Shown here: positions 13,609 through 20,956 of the stretch, one piece after another
Layout: each line of letters begins with the position of its first letter
Position numbering within the stretch: position 1 is the stretch's first letter
Origin: Streptomyces hayashii
Lineage (GTDB): Bacteria; Actinomycetota; Actinomycetes; Streptomycetales; Streptomycetaceae
Length of the DNA stretch: 32,455 nt
Direction of reading: 5' to 3'
Assembly: GCF_024539815.1 (NCBI RefSeq)
Contig: NZ_JAHHIU010000094.1
Span: 44,313-76,767 of the forward strand
Made by a program: the position numbers and the translations under genes
Notes under the pieces: generated by a model
Told to the model about the DNA's origin: nothing
The model's database searches: none
Seen by the model: the letters and a program-made list of their open reading frames with translations, nothing else

Positions 13609-15792
13609 TTATAGGGGACGTTGAGGCATCGATTCTGCGGGTTTGCCGGGGTCCTGGGGCTCGTACAGCTCGAACCAGATGCTCTTGCCCTCGCCCCGCG
13701 GCGCCACCCCCCAGGTGTGCGCGAGGAGTTCCATGAGGACCAGGCCGCGGCCCGAGGAGGCCAGTTCGCCGGGGCGGCGTCGGTGCGGGAGGTCGTCGCT
13801 GGTGTCGGTGACCTCGATGCGCAGCCGGCGCTCGCCGGGCGCGCCAGTGACCTCGGCGACGAGCAGCGCGTCGGCGTCGGTGTGGACGAGGACGTTCGTG
13901 AGGGTCTCGGAGACGAGCAGCACCGCGGAGTCGACCTGGTCCTCGCAGGTCCAGTCGTGCAGCAGCTCGCGCACCTGCTGCCGGGCGACGGCGATCCGCT
14001 CCGGCTCGGCCTGCGCGACCGTCAGCATCGAACGGCGCACGAGCCGCCGCGCCGGAAGGGGGGCCGCCTCCGGACCGCAGCCGCCCTCGCCCTGCCGGCA
14101 CAGGAGCAGCAGGGCTATGTCGTCCTCGCGACGGTCCGCGAGGGGGCCGGTGGTGTGGTGGGAGGAGGGGCCGTGGACCGCCTGGACCAGGGCGTCGGCC
14201 AGTTCCTCCAGGTCGCCCTCGTGGGCCTCCAAAGTCTTGCGGACGCGCTGCCAGCCGGTGTCGAGGTCGTGGCCCCCGGTCTCCAGGAGACCGTCGGTGC
14301 ACAGCATCAACGTTTCGCCGGGCTCCAGGACGAGCCGGGTGGTGGGGTAGTCGGCGTCCGGGTCGATGCCCAGGGGCAGGCCGCCGGCGGTCGCTCTGAC
14401 CAGCACCGTTCCGTCGGCCATCCGGATCGCCGGGTCCAGATGACCGGCCCGGGCGGCTTCCAGTACGCCGGTCGCCGGGTCGACCTCGACGTAGAGACAC
14501 GTGGCGAAGCGCAGGTCGGCGCCCCCGGCCGCGTCGGCGAGACCGTGCAGGAAGCCGGAGGCGCGGGAGAGTACGGCGTCCGGGCGGTGCCCCTCGGCGG
14601 CGTACGCCCGCAGCGCGATGCGCAGTTGGCCCATGAGGCCCGCCGCACGCACATCGTGACCCTGGACGTCCCCGATGACCAGGGCGAATCGTCCTCCCCC
14701 GGGTTTCGTCCGGGAGGCGCCCCCGGGCAGCGGGATCATGTCGTACCAGTCGCCGCCCACCTGGAGGCCGCCCCCGGTCGGTATGTAGCGGGCGGCGAGC
14801 GTCAAGCCCGGTATCTCGGGGCCCAGGGTCGGCAGCATCGAGCGTTGCAGGCCGTCGGTCAGCTCGCGCTGGGTCTCCGCCGCGCTCGCGCGGGTGAGCG
14901 CCTGGGCGAGCATCCTGGCGACGGTCGTGAGCACGGACCGCTCGTCGGGGGTGAACGCCACCGGATAGGCGAAGGCCGCCATCCACGCGCCCATCGTGCG
15001 GCCGGCCACGGTCAGCGGGAGGAAGGCCCACGAGTGGCGGCCGAACTGCGCGGCCATCGGCCAGGTGAGGGGGTAGCGCTCCTTGTACCGCTCGGGCGAG
15101 GACAGATAGACGGCCCGACCGGTGCGCACGACCTCGGCGGCCGGATAGTCCGTCTGGAGGGACATCTGCGTGAAGGGGACCTCGTCGCCGGGCTGCTGCC
15201 CGTGGTGGCCGATGATCGTCAGCCGGTCGCCCGTGACGCCGAAGACGGCCAGTCCGTCAGGGGAGAAGCCCGGCATCGACAGGGCCGCCGCGACCCGCAG
15301 CACCTCCTCCGTGGAGCGCGCCTCGGCCAGTGCCCGGCCCGCGTCCAGCAGGAACGCCTCGCGTGAGCGCCGCCAGTCACCGGTGACGGCGGTCCGTCCG
15401 GCGGCGGTGCCCGGAGTCGGTTCGGTGACCTCCTGGAGGGTGCCGATCAGCTCGTACGCCTTCTTGACCGGGTCGAAGGACGGCTTCGAGCGACTGCGGA
15501 CGACCCGCACGACCCGCCCCCGGTCGTCCATGATCCGGATCCGCACCTCGGCGAGGGTCCCCTCGGCGACGGCGAGCTGCACCACGCCGGTGATCTCGTT
15601 CCAGTCGACGGGGTGCAGACGGGCCCGGGTCTGGGCCTCCGTGAGGACGGTCTCCCCGGCGGGCAGCCCGAGCAGCCGGGCCGCCTCGGCGTCGACCGTG
15701 ACCAGCCCGGTGGCGGTGTCCCAGTGCCACACGCCGGTCGCGAGGGAGACCAGGACCTCCCCCACGGCGGGCAGCGGCTCGCCAGTACGCAT
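13609..15792 (-). CDS. PAS-GAF-SpoIIE (PP2C) phosphatase with C-terminal anti-sigma-type HATPase
   Basis: The 727-residue cytoplasmic protein has four regions: a PAS-like sensor (about 1-120, VWHWDTATGLVTVDAEAARLLGL), a GAF domain (about 150-310), a SpoIIE/PP2C phosphatase (about 330-555) with metal-binding Asp motifs VGGDWYDM, VIGDVQGHD, CTDGLLE and REDDIALLLL, and an RsbW-like HATPase (about 590-720) with N-box SETLTNVLVHTDADALLV and GRGLVLMELLAHTWG. Such proteins dephosphorylate anti-sigma factor antagonists and in Streptomyces may also bind or phosphorylate them, linking a signal to a sigma-B-like factor. No partner antagonist or sigma gene is next to it. TAAAGT ends 6 nt before the ATG, suggesting leaderless expression; it is divergent from aspS. 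The downstream BRO-N gene may share its transcript. Confidence 0.9.
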   Translation of the reverse strand: MRTGEPLPAVGEVLVSLATGVWHWDTATGLVTVDAEAARLLGLPAGETVLTEAQTRARLHPVDWNEITGVVQLAVAEGTLAEVRIRIMDDRGRVVRVVRSRSKPSFDPVKKAYELIGTLQEVTEPTPGTAAGRTAVTGDWRRSREAFLLDAGRALAEARSTEEVLRVAAALSMPGFSPDGLAVFGVTGDRLTIIGHHGQQPGDEVPFTQMSLQTDYPAAEVVRTGRAVYLSSPERYKERYPLTWPMAAQFGRHSWAFLPLTVAGRTMGAWMAAFAYPVAFTPDERSVLTTVARMLAQALTRASAAETQRELTDGLQRSMLPTLGPEIPGLTLAARYIPTGGGLQVGGDWYDMIPLPGGASRTKPGGGRFALVIGDVQGHDVRAAGLMGQLRIALRAYAAEGHRPDAVLSRASGFLHGLADAAGGADLRFATCLYVEVDPATGVLEAARAGHLDPAIRMADGTVLVRATAGGLPLGIDPDADYPTTRLVLEPGETLMLCTDGLLETGGHDLDTGWQRVRKTLEAHEGDLEELADALVQAVHGPSSHHTTGPLADRREDDIALLLLCRQGEGGCGPEAAPLPARRLVRRSMLTVAQAEPERIAVARQQVRELLHDWTCEDQVDSAVLLVSETLTNVLVHTDADALLVAEVTGAPGERRLRIEVTDTSDDLPHRRRPGELASSGRGLVLMELLAHTWGVAPRGEGKSIWFELYEPQDPGKPAESMPQRPL

Positions 15793-15798
15793 TGCCCC

Positions 15799-15804
15799 AC
15801 TTTA
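15799..15804 (-). promoter_or_regulatory. -10 box of a probable leaderless phosphatase transcript
   Basis: On the minus strand TAAAGT ends 6 nt before the ATG at 15792. Only a weak GGGG lies between, too close to act as a normal ribosome binding site. No clear -35 was found. Confidence 0.4.
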
Positions 15805-15886
15805 AGAAGAGGAGAAGGAAGAGTGCCACTGCTCACCGCCGCCGCCGGCACCCGGTAATGGTGGGAGTCGATCACCACGTGCCCGG

Positions 15887-15892
15887 TACGCT
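15887..15892 (+). promoter_or_regulatory. Putative aspS -10 box
   Basis: TACGCT lies 65 nt before the aspS ATG. Transcription would begin near 15899, that is at the first bases of the parS site. The -35 region is not recognisable. Confidence 0.4.
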
Positions 15893-15897
15893 GGGGT

Positions 15898-15913
15898 TGT
15901 TTCACGTGAAACA
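15898..15913. other. parS centromere-like site (ParB binding)
   Basis: TGTTTCACGTGAAACA is a perfect 16-nt palindrome identical to the bacterial parS consensus. Streptomyces chromosomes carry about two dozen such sites spread over several hundred kb around oriC, where ParB loads and spreads. This site is unusual only in lying exactly at the expected aspS transcription start, in the 165-nt divergent region shared with the phosphatase gene. Confidence 0.95.
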
Positions 15914-15957
15914 CCATGAAACACAGACCCCGATCCGCGAAGACTGGATGAACGACG

Positions 15958-17721
15958 ATGCATCGGTACAGGTCCCACACCTGCGGCGAGCTCCGCGCCT
16001 CTGACGTCGGGAGCGACGTCCGGCTGAGCGGCTGGCTGCACAATCGGCGCGACCTGGGCGGCATCCTCTTCATCGATCTGCGCGACCACTACGGCATCAC
16101 GCAGCTCGTCGCCCGTCCGGGCACGCCCGCGTACGAGGCCCTCGACAAGCTGACCAAGGAGTCGACGGTCCGCGTCGACGGCAAGGTCGTCTCGCGCGGC
16201 GCGGAGAACGTCAACGCGGAGCTGCCGACCGGTGAGGTCGAGGTAGAGGTCGGAGAGGTCGAGCTGCTGGGCGCGGCCGCGCCGCTGCCCTTCACGATCA
16301 ACGCCGAGGACGGGGTCAACGAGGAGCGGCGCCTGGAGTACCGCTTCCTGGACCTGCGCCGTGAGCGCATGCACCGCAACATCATGCTGCGTACGGCGGT
16401 CATCTCGGCCATCCGGCACAAGATGACGGCGCTGGGCTTCAACGAGATGGCGACGCCGATCCTGTCGGCGACCTCTCCCGAGGGCGCCCGCGACTTCGTC
16501 GTCCCGTCCCGGCTGCACGCGGGCAGGTTCTACGCGCTCCCGCAGGCCCCGCAGCAGTTCAAGCAGCTGCTGATGATCTCGGGCTTCGACCGCTACTTCC
16601 AGATCGCCCCCTGTTTCCGTGACGAGGACGCTCGCGCGGACCGGTCGCCGGGTGAGTTCTACCAGCTCGACGTCGAGATGAGCTTCGTCGAGCAGGAGGA
16701 CGTCTTCCAGCCCATCGAGAAGCTCATGACCGAGCTGTTCGAGGAGTTCGGCGGCGGCCGTCATGTCACCTCCCCGTTCCCGCGGATCCCGTTCCGCGAG
16801 TCGATGCTGAAGTACGGCTCCGACAAGCCGGACCTGCGGGCCAAGCTGGAGCTCGTCGACATCACCGACGTCTTCGAGGGGTCGGAGTTCAAGGCGTTCG
16901 CGGGCAAGCACGTGCGTGCGTTGCCGGTGCCGGACGTCTCCGCTCAGCCCCGGAAGTTCTTCGACCAGCTCGGCGACTTCGCCGTCTCGCAGGGCGCGAA
17001 GGGTCTGGCCTGGGTCCGCGTGGCCGAGGACGGCTCGCTGACCGGCCCGATCGCGAAGTTCCTGACCGAGGCGAACGTGGCCGAGCTGACCAAGCGCCTG
17101 TCCCTGGCCGCCGGTCACGCGGTGTTCTTCGGCGCGGGCGAGTTCGACGAGGTCTCGAAGATCATGGGCGCGGTGCGGGTCGAGGCCGCCAAGCGCGCCG
17201 GGCACTTCGAGGAGGGCGTCTTCCGGTTCTGCTGGATCGTCGACTTCCCGATGTACGAGAAGGACGAGGAGACCGGCAAGATCGACTTCTCGCACAACCC
17301 GTTCTCGATGCCGCAGGGCGGCCTGGAGGCCCTGGAGACCCAGGACCCGCTGGACATCCTCGGCTGGCAGTACGACATCGTCTGCAACGGAGTCGAGCTG
17401 TCCTCCGGCGCTATCCGTAACCACGAGCCCGAGATCATGCTCAAGGCGTTCGAGATCGCCGGTTACGACCACGAGACCGTCGAGGAGAAGTTCGCCGGCA
17501 TGCTGCGCGCGTTCCGCTTCGGCGCCCCGCCGCACGGCGGCATCGCGCCCGGCGTCGACCGCATCGTCATGCTGCTGGCCGACGAGCCGAACATCCGCGA
17601 GACCATCGCCTTCCCGCTCAACGGCAACGCCCAGGACCTGATGATGGGCGCGCCGACGGAGCTGGAGGAGGCCCGGCTCAAGGAGTTGCACCTGTCGGTG
17701 CGCAAGCCGCAGCCCAAGTAG
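15958..17721 (+). CDS. aspS: Aspartyl-tRNA synthetase
   Basis: The 587-residue class IIb synthetase charges tRNA(Asp). An N-terminal OB-fold anticodon domain comes first (about 1-105, GWLHNRRDLGGILFIDLRD). The class II core follows with QAPQQFKQLLM, motif 2 with the FRDED Arg near residue 221 and YQLDVEMSF, and motif 3 GVDRIVMLL with Arg near 535. The bacterial GAD insertion domain lies between (about 290-420). Length fits bacterial AspRS. Leu33 in RRDLGG is at the position where non-discriminating enzymes such as that of Pseudomonas aeruginosa have His, and residue 83 is Glu where discriminating enzymes have Lys and non-discriminating ones Gly, so tRNA(Asn) discrimination cannot be read off. 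The ATG has only a weak ribosome binding site (GGATG). Confidence 0.97.
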   Translation: MHRYRSHTCGELRASDVGSDVRLSGWLHNRRDLGGILFIDLRDHYGITQLVARPGTPAYEALDKLTKESTVRVDGKVVSRGAENVNAELPTGEVEVEVGEVELLGAAAPLPFTINAEDGVNEERRLEYRFLDLRRERMHRNIMLRTAVISAIRHKMTALGFNEMATPILSATSPEGARDFVVPSRLHAGRFYALPQAPQQFKQLLMISGFDRYFQIAPCFRDEDARADRSPGEFYQLDVEMSFVEQEDVFQPIEKLMTELFEEFGGGRHVTSPFPRIPFRESMLKYGSDKPDLRAKLELVDITDVFEGSEFKAFAGKHVRALPVPDVSAQPRKFFDQLGDFAVSQGAKGLAWVRVAEDGSLTGPIAKFLTEANVAELTKRLSLAAGHAVFFGAGEFDEVSKIMGAVRVEAAKRAGHFEEGVFRFCWIVDFPMYEKDEETGKIDFSHNPFSMPQGGLEALETQDPLDILGWQYDIVCNGVELSSGAIRNHEPEIMLKAFEIAGYDHETVEEKFAGMLRAFRFGAPPHGGIAPGVDRIVMLLADEPNIRETIAFPLNGNAQDLMMGAPTELEEARLKELHLSVRKPQPK

Positions 17722-17771
17722 CGGGGCGAGCGGCAGGCGGGACGCGCAGAGCAGAAGCGCGGAAACGCGGG

Positions 17772-17805
17772 GGTGGCCCGGAACCGATGTCGGTTCCGGG
17801 CCACC
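17772..17805 (+). terminator. aspS terminator
   Basis: A perfect 15-bp stem, GGTGGCCCGGAACCG (17772-17786) with 17791-17805, loop ATGT, followed by TTTCGTTCT. It starts 50 nt after the aspS stop. Confidence 0.85.
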
Positions 17806-17901
17806 TTTCGTTCTCCCCGGCAACCGACAGCTCCCGCCCGTGCTCCCGTCCGGCGATGAGAACCAGGGCAACGGGAGACGGTCAGGGCCTGCCGCCGCAG
17901 C

Positions 17902-17948
17902 CCGGCGCGCCGGCGTCGGCCGCGGTCCACCCGGGCGGACCGCGGCCG
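17902..17948 (+). other. Strong GC palindrome and hairpin in the gap before the membrane-anchored gene
   Basis: CCGGCGCGCCGG (17902-17913) is a perfect 12-nt palindrome. CGGCCGCGGTCC (17917-17928) pairs perfectly with 17937-17948 over 12 bp, loop 8 nt. They fall in the 350-nt non-coding stretch 17722-18071, after the aspS terminator and 124 nt before the next start. They could be a second terminator or leader structure; nothing else is recognisable in that stretch. Confidence 0.4.
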
Positions 17949-18071
17949 GGGGCGACCTCACCGCGGCCCCACAGGAATCCCGGGGTCCGTCCACAGCGCT
18001 CTGCCGTCTCATGGAGGAGCGGGACGGACGACGGCCGACAAGGGTCGGCGGGGGCAGGGAGGAAGCCGGCG

Positions 18072-18563
18072 ATGGGGTCTACGGGATGGACGATCACTCT
18101 TGCGGTGCTGCTGGTCGCCGGCGCGGCGGCAGCGTCGGTGGCACGGCGCCGCCCCCGGCGCGAGCGGCCTCCGTCCGGTCTGGACGCGGAGGCGGAGGCC
18201 AACCACTGGCTGGTACGGCTGACCGGCGGGCTGGTCCCGCCGGACGTACGGGCGTGGGCGCGGGCGGACGAGGCGGCGGGCCGGTCCCTGACGAGGGCGG
18301 CGGAATGCCATCGTGCGGCACGGGCCCGGCTGGCCGCGGCCCGTACGGCGGCGGAGTACGGGGAGGCGACCCGGCTGGCCCGGGAGGGGCTGGAACACCT
18401 GAGGGCGGCACGCACGGCCCTGGCCCCGACCCCGGCCGCTGCCTCGGCGCCGGACTTGGACCCGGCCCCGGATCCGGACCCGGTTTCGGCACCGATCTCA
18501 ACGCCGGTCCCGGCCTCGACACCGGCGGCGCCCGAGGCGGCGAGAGCGGCGGCTCTGCTCTGA
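18072..18563 (+). CDS. Hypothetical single-pass membrane-anchored helical protein
   Basis: I do not recognise a family. The 163-residue product has an N-terminal membrane helix (MGSTGWTITLAVLLVAGAAAASV) followed at once by RRRPRRER, giving an N-out, C-in topology. A helical, Ala/Arg/Glu-rich domain follows (about residues 38-120, with HWLVRLTGGLVPPDVRAWARADEAAGRSL and regular TAAEYGEATRLAREGLEHLRAART heptad-like spacing). It ends in an Ala/Pro/Asp low-complexity tail. GGGAGGAA 7-9 nt before the ATG is a good ribosome binding site. It converges on the nucleotidyltransferase gene with a 12-nt gap and no obvious terminator. Codon usage supports it as a real gene. Confidence 0.7.
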   Translation: MGSTGWTITLAVLLVAGAAAASVARRRPRRERPPSGLDAEAEANHWLVRLTGGLVPPDVRAWARADEAAGRSLTRAAECHRAARARLAAARTAAEYGEATRLAREGLEHLRAARTALAPTPAAASAPDLDPAPDPDPVSAPISTPVPASTPAAPEAARAAALL

Positions 18564-18575
18564 GCAGGACGACGC

Positions 18576-19253
18576 TCATCCGTCCGGTGACGCCCCTTCC
18601 TCCAGCAGCCGCTCCGCGATGTCCGTCGACCACGACTGGGCCCATGCCCGCAGGGCGGCGATGTCCGGTTCGGCGAGCCCGTACTGCGTGAACGCCGAGT
18701 CCGGGTAGTGGTCCGTGCCTTCCAGCCGCGCCTGGAGGGTGGGCAGGTCGAAGTCGTCGCGGGCGTGCCTGCGGGCCGCCTCCTCCAGGTCGGGATGGGT
18801 GAACAGGGCGTTCGCCGCCCGCGCGTCGATCAGGTCGACGGCCAGTCCGCGGTCGTACAGCGCCCGGATCTTCGTGCCCACCGCGTCCTGAGGCGAGAGG
18901 GCGGGGCCGCAGGGGGTCAGGACGGGCGGACTCCAGAAGGTCTCCTTGTGCAGAGCCAGCCGTAGATCGACGCCTGTCTCACGGTCCCGCACGGACAGGT
19001 GCGCGGACAGCGGGTCCAGGTCCTGTGGCGTCGCCTCGTGGCGGCCCAGGGAGCTCAGCGCGGAGGCCAGCGTCTCCGCCAGCAGCGGCATGGGCTCCGC
19101 GCTCTCCGTCGCCAGGTCCACGTTGTCGTGGGGGCGTCGCAGCAGTCCGTGCGCCTGTAGCGCGTAGCCGCCGGCCAGCACCCAGGAGGTCGTGGGGCCG
19201 GGCATGCCGAAGATGTCGGCGAGGAGGCGGAGGTGGGGTCGAAGAAGGTCCAC
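18576..19253 (-). CDS. Orphan AbiEii/AbiGii-like nucleotidyltransferase
   Basis: The 225-residue protein opens with a helix and the nucleotidyltransferase signature WVLAGGYALQAHGL, followed by RRPHDNVDLAT and a later GVDLRLAL strand, then a helical C domain (ALSPQDAVGTKIRALYDRGLAVDLIDA, DLPTLQARLEGTDH). This is the AbiEii-like fold, used by toxins that modify tRNA or nucleotides, but also by uncharacterised housekeeping relatives common in Streptomyces. In the relatives I remember, the metal motif reads D-h-D; here the first position is Asn (NVD), so activity may be altered. No AbiEi-type antitoxin gene is adjacent. GTG 19253 is chosen as the first start that keeps the conserved region and excludes the upstream GC repeats; it has no clear ribosome binding site, so the start is uncertain. 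Confidence 0.75.
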   Translation of the reverse strand: MDLLRPHLRLLADIFGMPGPTTSWVLAGGYALQAHGLLRRPHDNVDLATESAEPMPLLAETLASALSSLGRHEATPQDLDPLSAHLSVRDRETGVDLRLALHKETFWSPPVLTPCGPALSPQDAVGTKIRALYDRGLAVDLIDARAANALFTHPDLEEAARRHARDDFDLPTLQARLEGTDHYPDSAFTQYGLAEPDIAALRAWAQSWSTDIAERLLEEGASPDG

Positions 19254-19313
19254 CGAGTAGTCGTAGCAGGTCCGGCCGGTACGCGGGGCCGGCACACGCG
19301 GCGCGGCCGGAGC

Positions 19314-19416
19314 GGCGGCGGGGCGGCCGACGTGGCGGCGGGGCGGCCGACGTGGCGGGAGCGGTCGGCATGCCGGGAGCGGTCGGCGTGGCGGGAGCAC
19401 GGTCGGCGTGGCGGGA
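19314..19416. repeat. Tandem GC-rich 18-20-nt repeats
   Basis: Two exact 20-nt units (19314-19333 and 19334-19353) are followed by 18-20-nt relatives: GCGGTCGGCATGCCGGGA (19361-19378), GCGGTCGGCGTGGCGGGA (19379-19396) and a 20-nt variant (19397-19416). They fill part of the 295-nt region 19254-19548 between the divergent nucleotidyltransferase and pectate lyase genes. The rest of that region shows an AT-rich pocket (around 19465-19475) and the pectate lyase ribosome binding site. The units are contiguous, with no spacers. Confidence 0.75.
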
Positions 19417-19548
19417 GCCGCCGGAGCAGAGCAGCCTTAACCGTCGGTGTGGCCGTCCGGGCTGAAAAAATTCTTCTCGGGCGGCAACTCTTCACATCGC
19501 GGCTACCACTGACGGGTCGTAAGCACGCTTCTCCCGTAAGGATCCCCC

Positions 19549-20892
19549 GTGGCAGCTCCCTCCCACCGCAGGTCCCTCCGCTCGCGCCGTGTCCTCGTGG
19601 TCACGGCCGCCGCCGTGGCCGCCGGAGTCGGCGCCGGCGTCGTCGTGATGAACGCCGACGCCGGGACCGTCGACCTGTACCACCAGACGCTCGCCGCGAA
19701 GGACGGCTGGGCCTCCTCCGGCACGGGCACGACCGGTGGCGCCAGGGCCGACGCCGCGCACACCTTCACCGTCTCCACACGCGCCGAACTCGTGAAGGCC
19801 CTCGGATCGGCCACCGACACCACACCCCGGATCATCAAGGTCAAGGGCACGATCGACGCCAACACGAGCGACTCCGGCAAGAAGCTGACCTGCGCGGACT
19901 ACGCGGCGGGCACCGGCTACTCGCTGTCGGCGTACCTCAAGGCGTACGACCCCGCCGTCCACGGCCGGTCGAAGCTGCCCTCCGGCGCCCAGGAGAAGGC
20001 CCGCGCCGCCGCCCAGACCAGGCAGGCGAAGAACATCGTCTTCAAGGTGCCGGCCAACACCAGCGTCGTCGGCGTCCCCGGCACGGCCGCCGGGATATCC
20101 GGCGGCATGCTGCAGATCCAGAACGTGGACAACGTGATCGTCCGCAACCTGAGCTTCGCCGCCACCGAGGACTGCTTCCCGCAGTGGGACCCGACCGACG
20201 GCTCCGAGGGCAACTGGAACTCCAACTACGACTCCGTCACCCTGCGCGGCGCGACCCACGTGTGGGCCGACCACAACTCGTTCACCGACGCGCCCCACCT
20301 CGACTCGGCCAACCCCAAGTACTACGGCCGCGAGTACCAGATCCACGACGGCGCCCTGGACATCACCAAGAGCTCGGACCTGGTGACCGTCTCGCACAAC
20401 AGGTTCACCGACCACGACAAGACGATGCTGATCGGCAGCAGCGACAGCGAGCCCGCCGGCAAGCTGCGCGTGTCCCTCCACCACAACGTGTGGAAGGGCA
20501 TCGTCCAGCGCGCCCCGCTGACCCGTGTCGGGCAGGTGCACATCTACAACAACTACTACGACGTCACGGCCCTCGACGGCTACGCGACGCAGTACAGCAT
20601 CAACTCGCGCGCCAAGGCCCAGGTCGTCGCCAAGGACAACTACTGGAAGGTCCCGGCAGGCGGCAAGGTCGCGAGGCTCCTCAGCGGTGACGGCACCGGC
20701 GCGGTCAAGGGCTCCGGCAACCTGGTCAACGGCACGGTGACCGACGTGGTCGCGGCCTACAACGCGGCGGCGTCGAAGAAGCTGAAGACGACCGTCAACT
20801 GGACCCCCACCCTCACGTCGGGCCTGGAGACCTCGGCGAAGAACCTGCCGACCACCCTGGCGACGACGACCGGCGCGGGCGTCCTGAAGTAG
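19549..20892 (+). CDS. Secreted pectate lyase, polysaccharide lyase family 1
   Basis: The 447-residue precursor begins with a basic segment and a hydrophobic core; SRRVLVV resembles a twin-arginine signal, with cleavage likely near NADAG. The mature protein is a right-handed beta-helix enzyme of PL1: VWADHNSFTDAPHLD (calcium-binding Asp region), DGALDITKSSDLVTVSHNRFTDHD, and the catalytic Arg motif RAPLTRVGQVHIYNNYY near residues 321-337, all in family order. It cleaves polygalacturonate by beta-elimination outside the cell, with calcium. GTG 19549 is preceded by AAGGAT 4 nt upstream. No other pectin-degradation gene is present, so it acts as a stand-alone secreted enzyme in this locus. The C-terminal part (after about 390) is Thr/Ala-rich and less conserved. 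Confidence 0.93.
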   Translation: MAAPSHRRSLRSRRVLVVTAAAVAAGVGAGVVVMNADAGTVDLYHQTLAAKDGWASSGTGTTGGARADAAHTFTVSTRAELVKALGSATDTTPRIIKVKGTIDANTSDSGKKLTCADYAAGTGYSLSAYLKAYDPAVHGRSKLPSGAQEKARAAAQTRQAKNIVFKVPANTSVVGVPGTAAGISGGMLQIQNVDNVIVRNLSFAATEDCFPQWDPTDGSEGNWNSNYDSVTLRGATHVWADHNSFTDAPHLDSANPKYYGREYQIHDGALDITKSSDLVTVSHNRFTDHDKTMLIGSSDSEPAGKLRVSLHHNVWKGIVQRAPLTRVGQVHIYNNYYDVTALDGYATQYSINSRAKAQVVAKDNYWKVPAGGKVARLLSGDGTGAVKGSGNLVNGTVTDVVAAYNAAASKKLKTTVNWTPTLTSGLETSAKNLPTTLATTTGAGVLK

Positions 20893-20922
20893 CGCGGACA
20901 CGCGGGGCTGCGGCGTCTCGGG

Positions 20923-20956
20923 GAGGCTCCGATGGGTGACGGGCCCTCGGAGCCTC
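20923..20956. terminator. Bidirectional hairpin overlapping the stop of the convergent gene
   Basis: GAGGCTCCGA (20923-20932) pairs with TCGGAGCCTC (20947-20956) around a 14-nt loop that itself can pair (GGG/CCC). It lies 31 nt past the pectate lyase stop; its right arm overlaps the stop codon of the minus-strand gene. Confidence 0.65.

Noticed and set aside
15802..18012. Minus-strand 736-codon frame opposite aspS
   Set aside because: Antisense of aspS, crosses parS and the aspS terminator, Arg/Val/Leu-rich without motifs.
19254..19400. N-terminal extension of the nucleotidyltransferase through the GC repeats
   Set aside because: The extension is Pro/Arg low complexity translated from tandem repeats, with no ribosome binding site; conserved sequence starts after 19253.
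19314..19416. CRISPR-like appearance of GC repeats
   Set aside because: The units are contiguous with no spacers and no cas genes are present.
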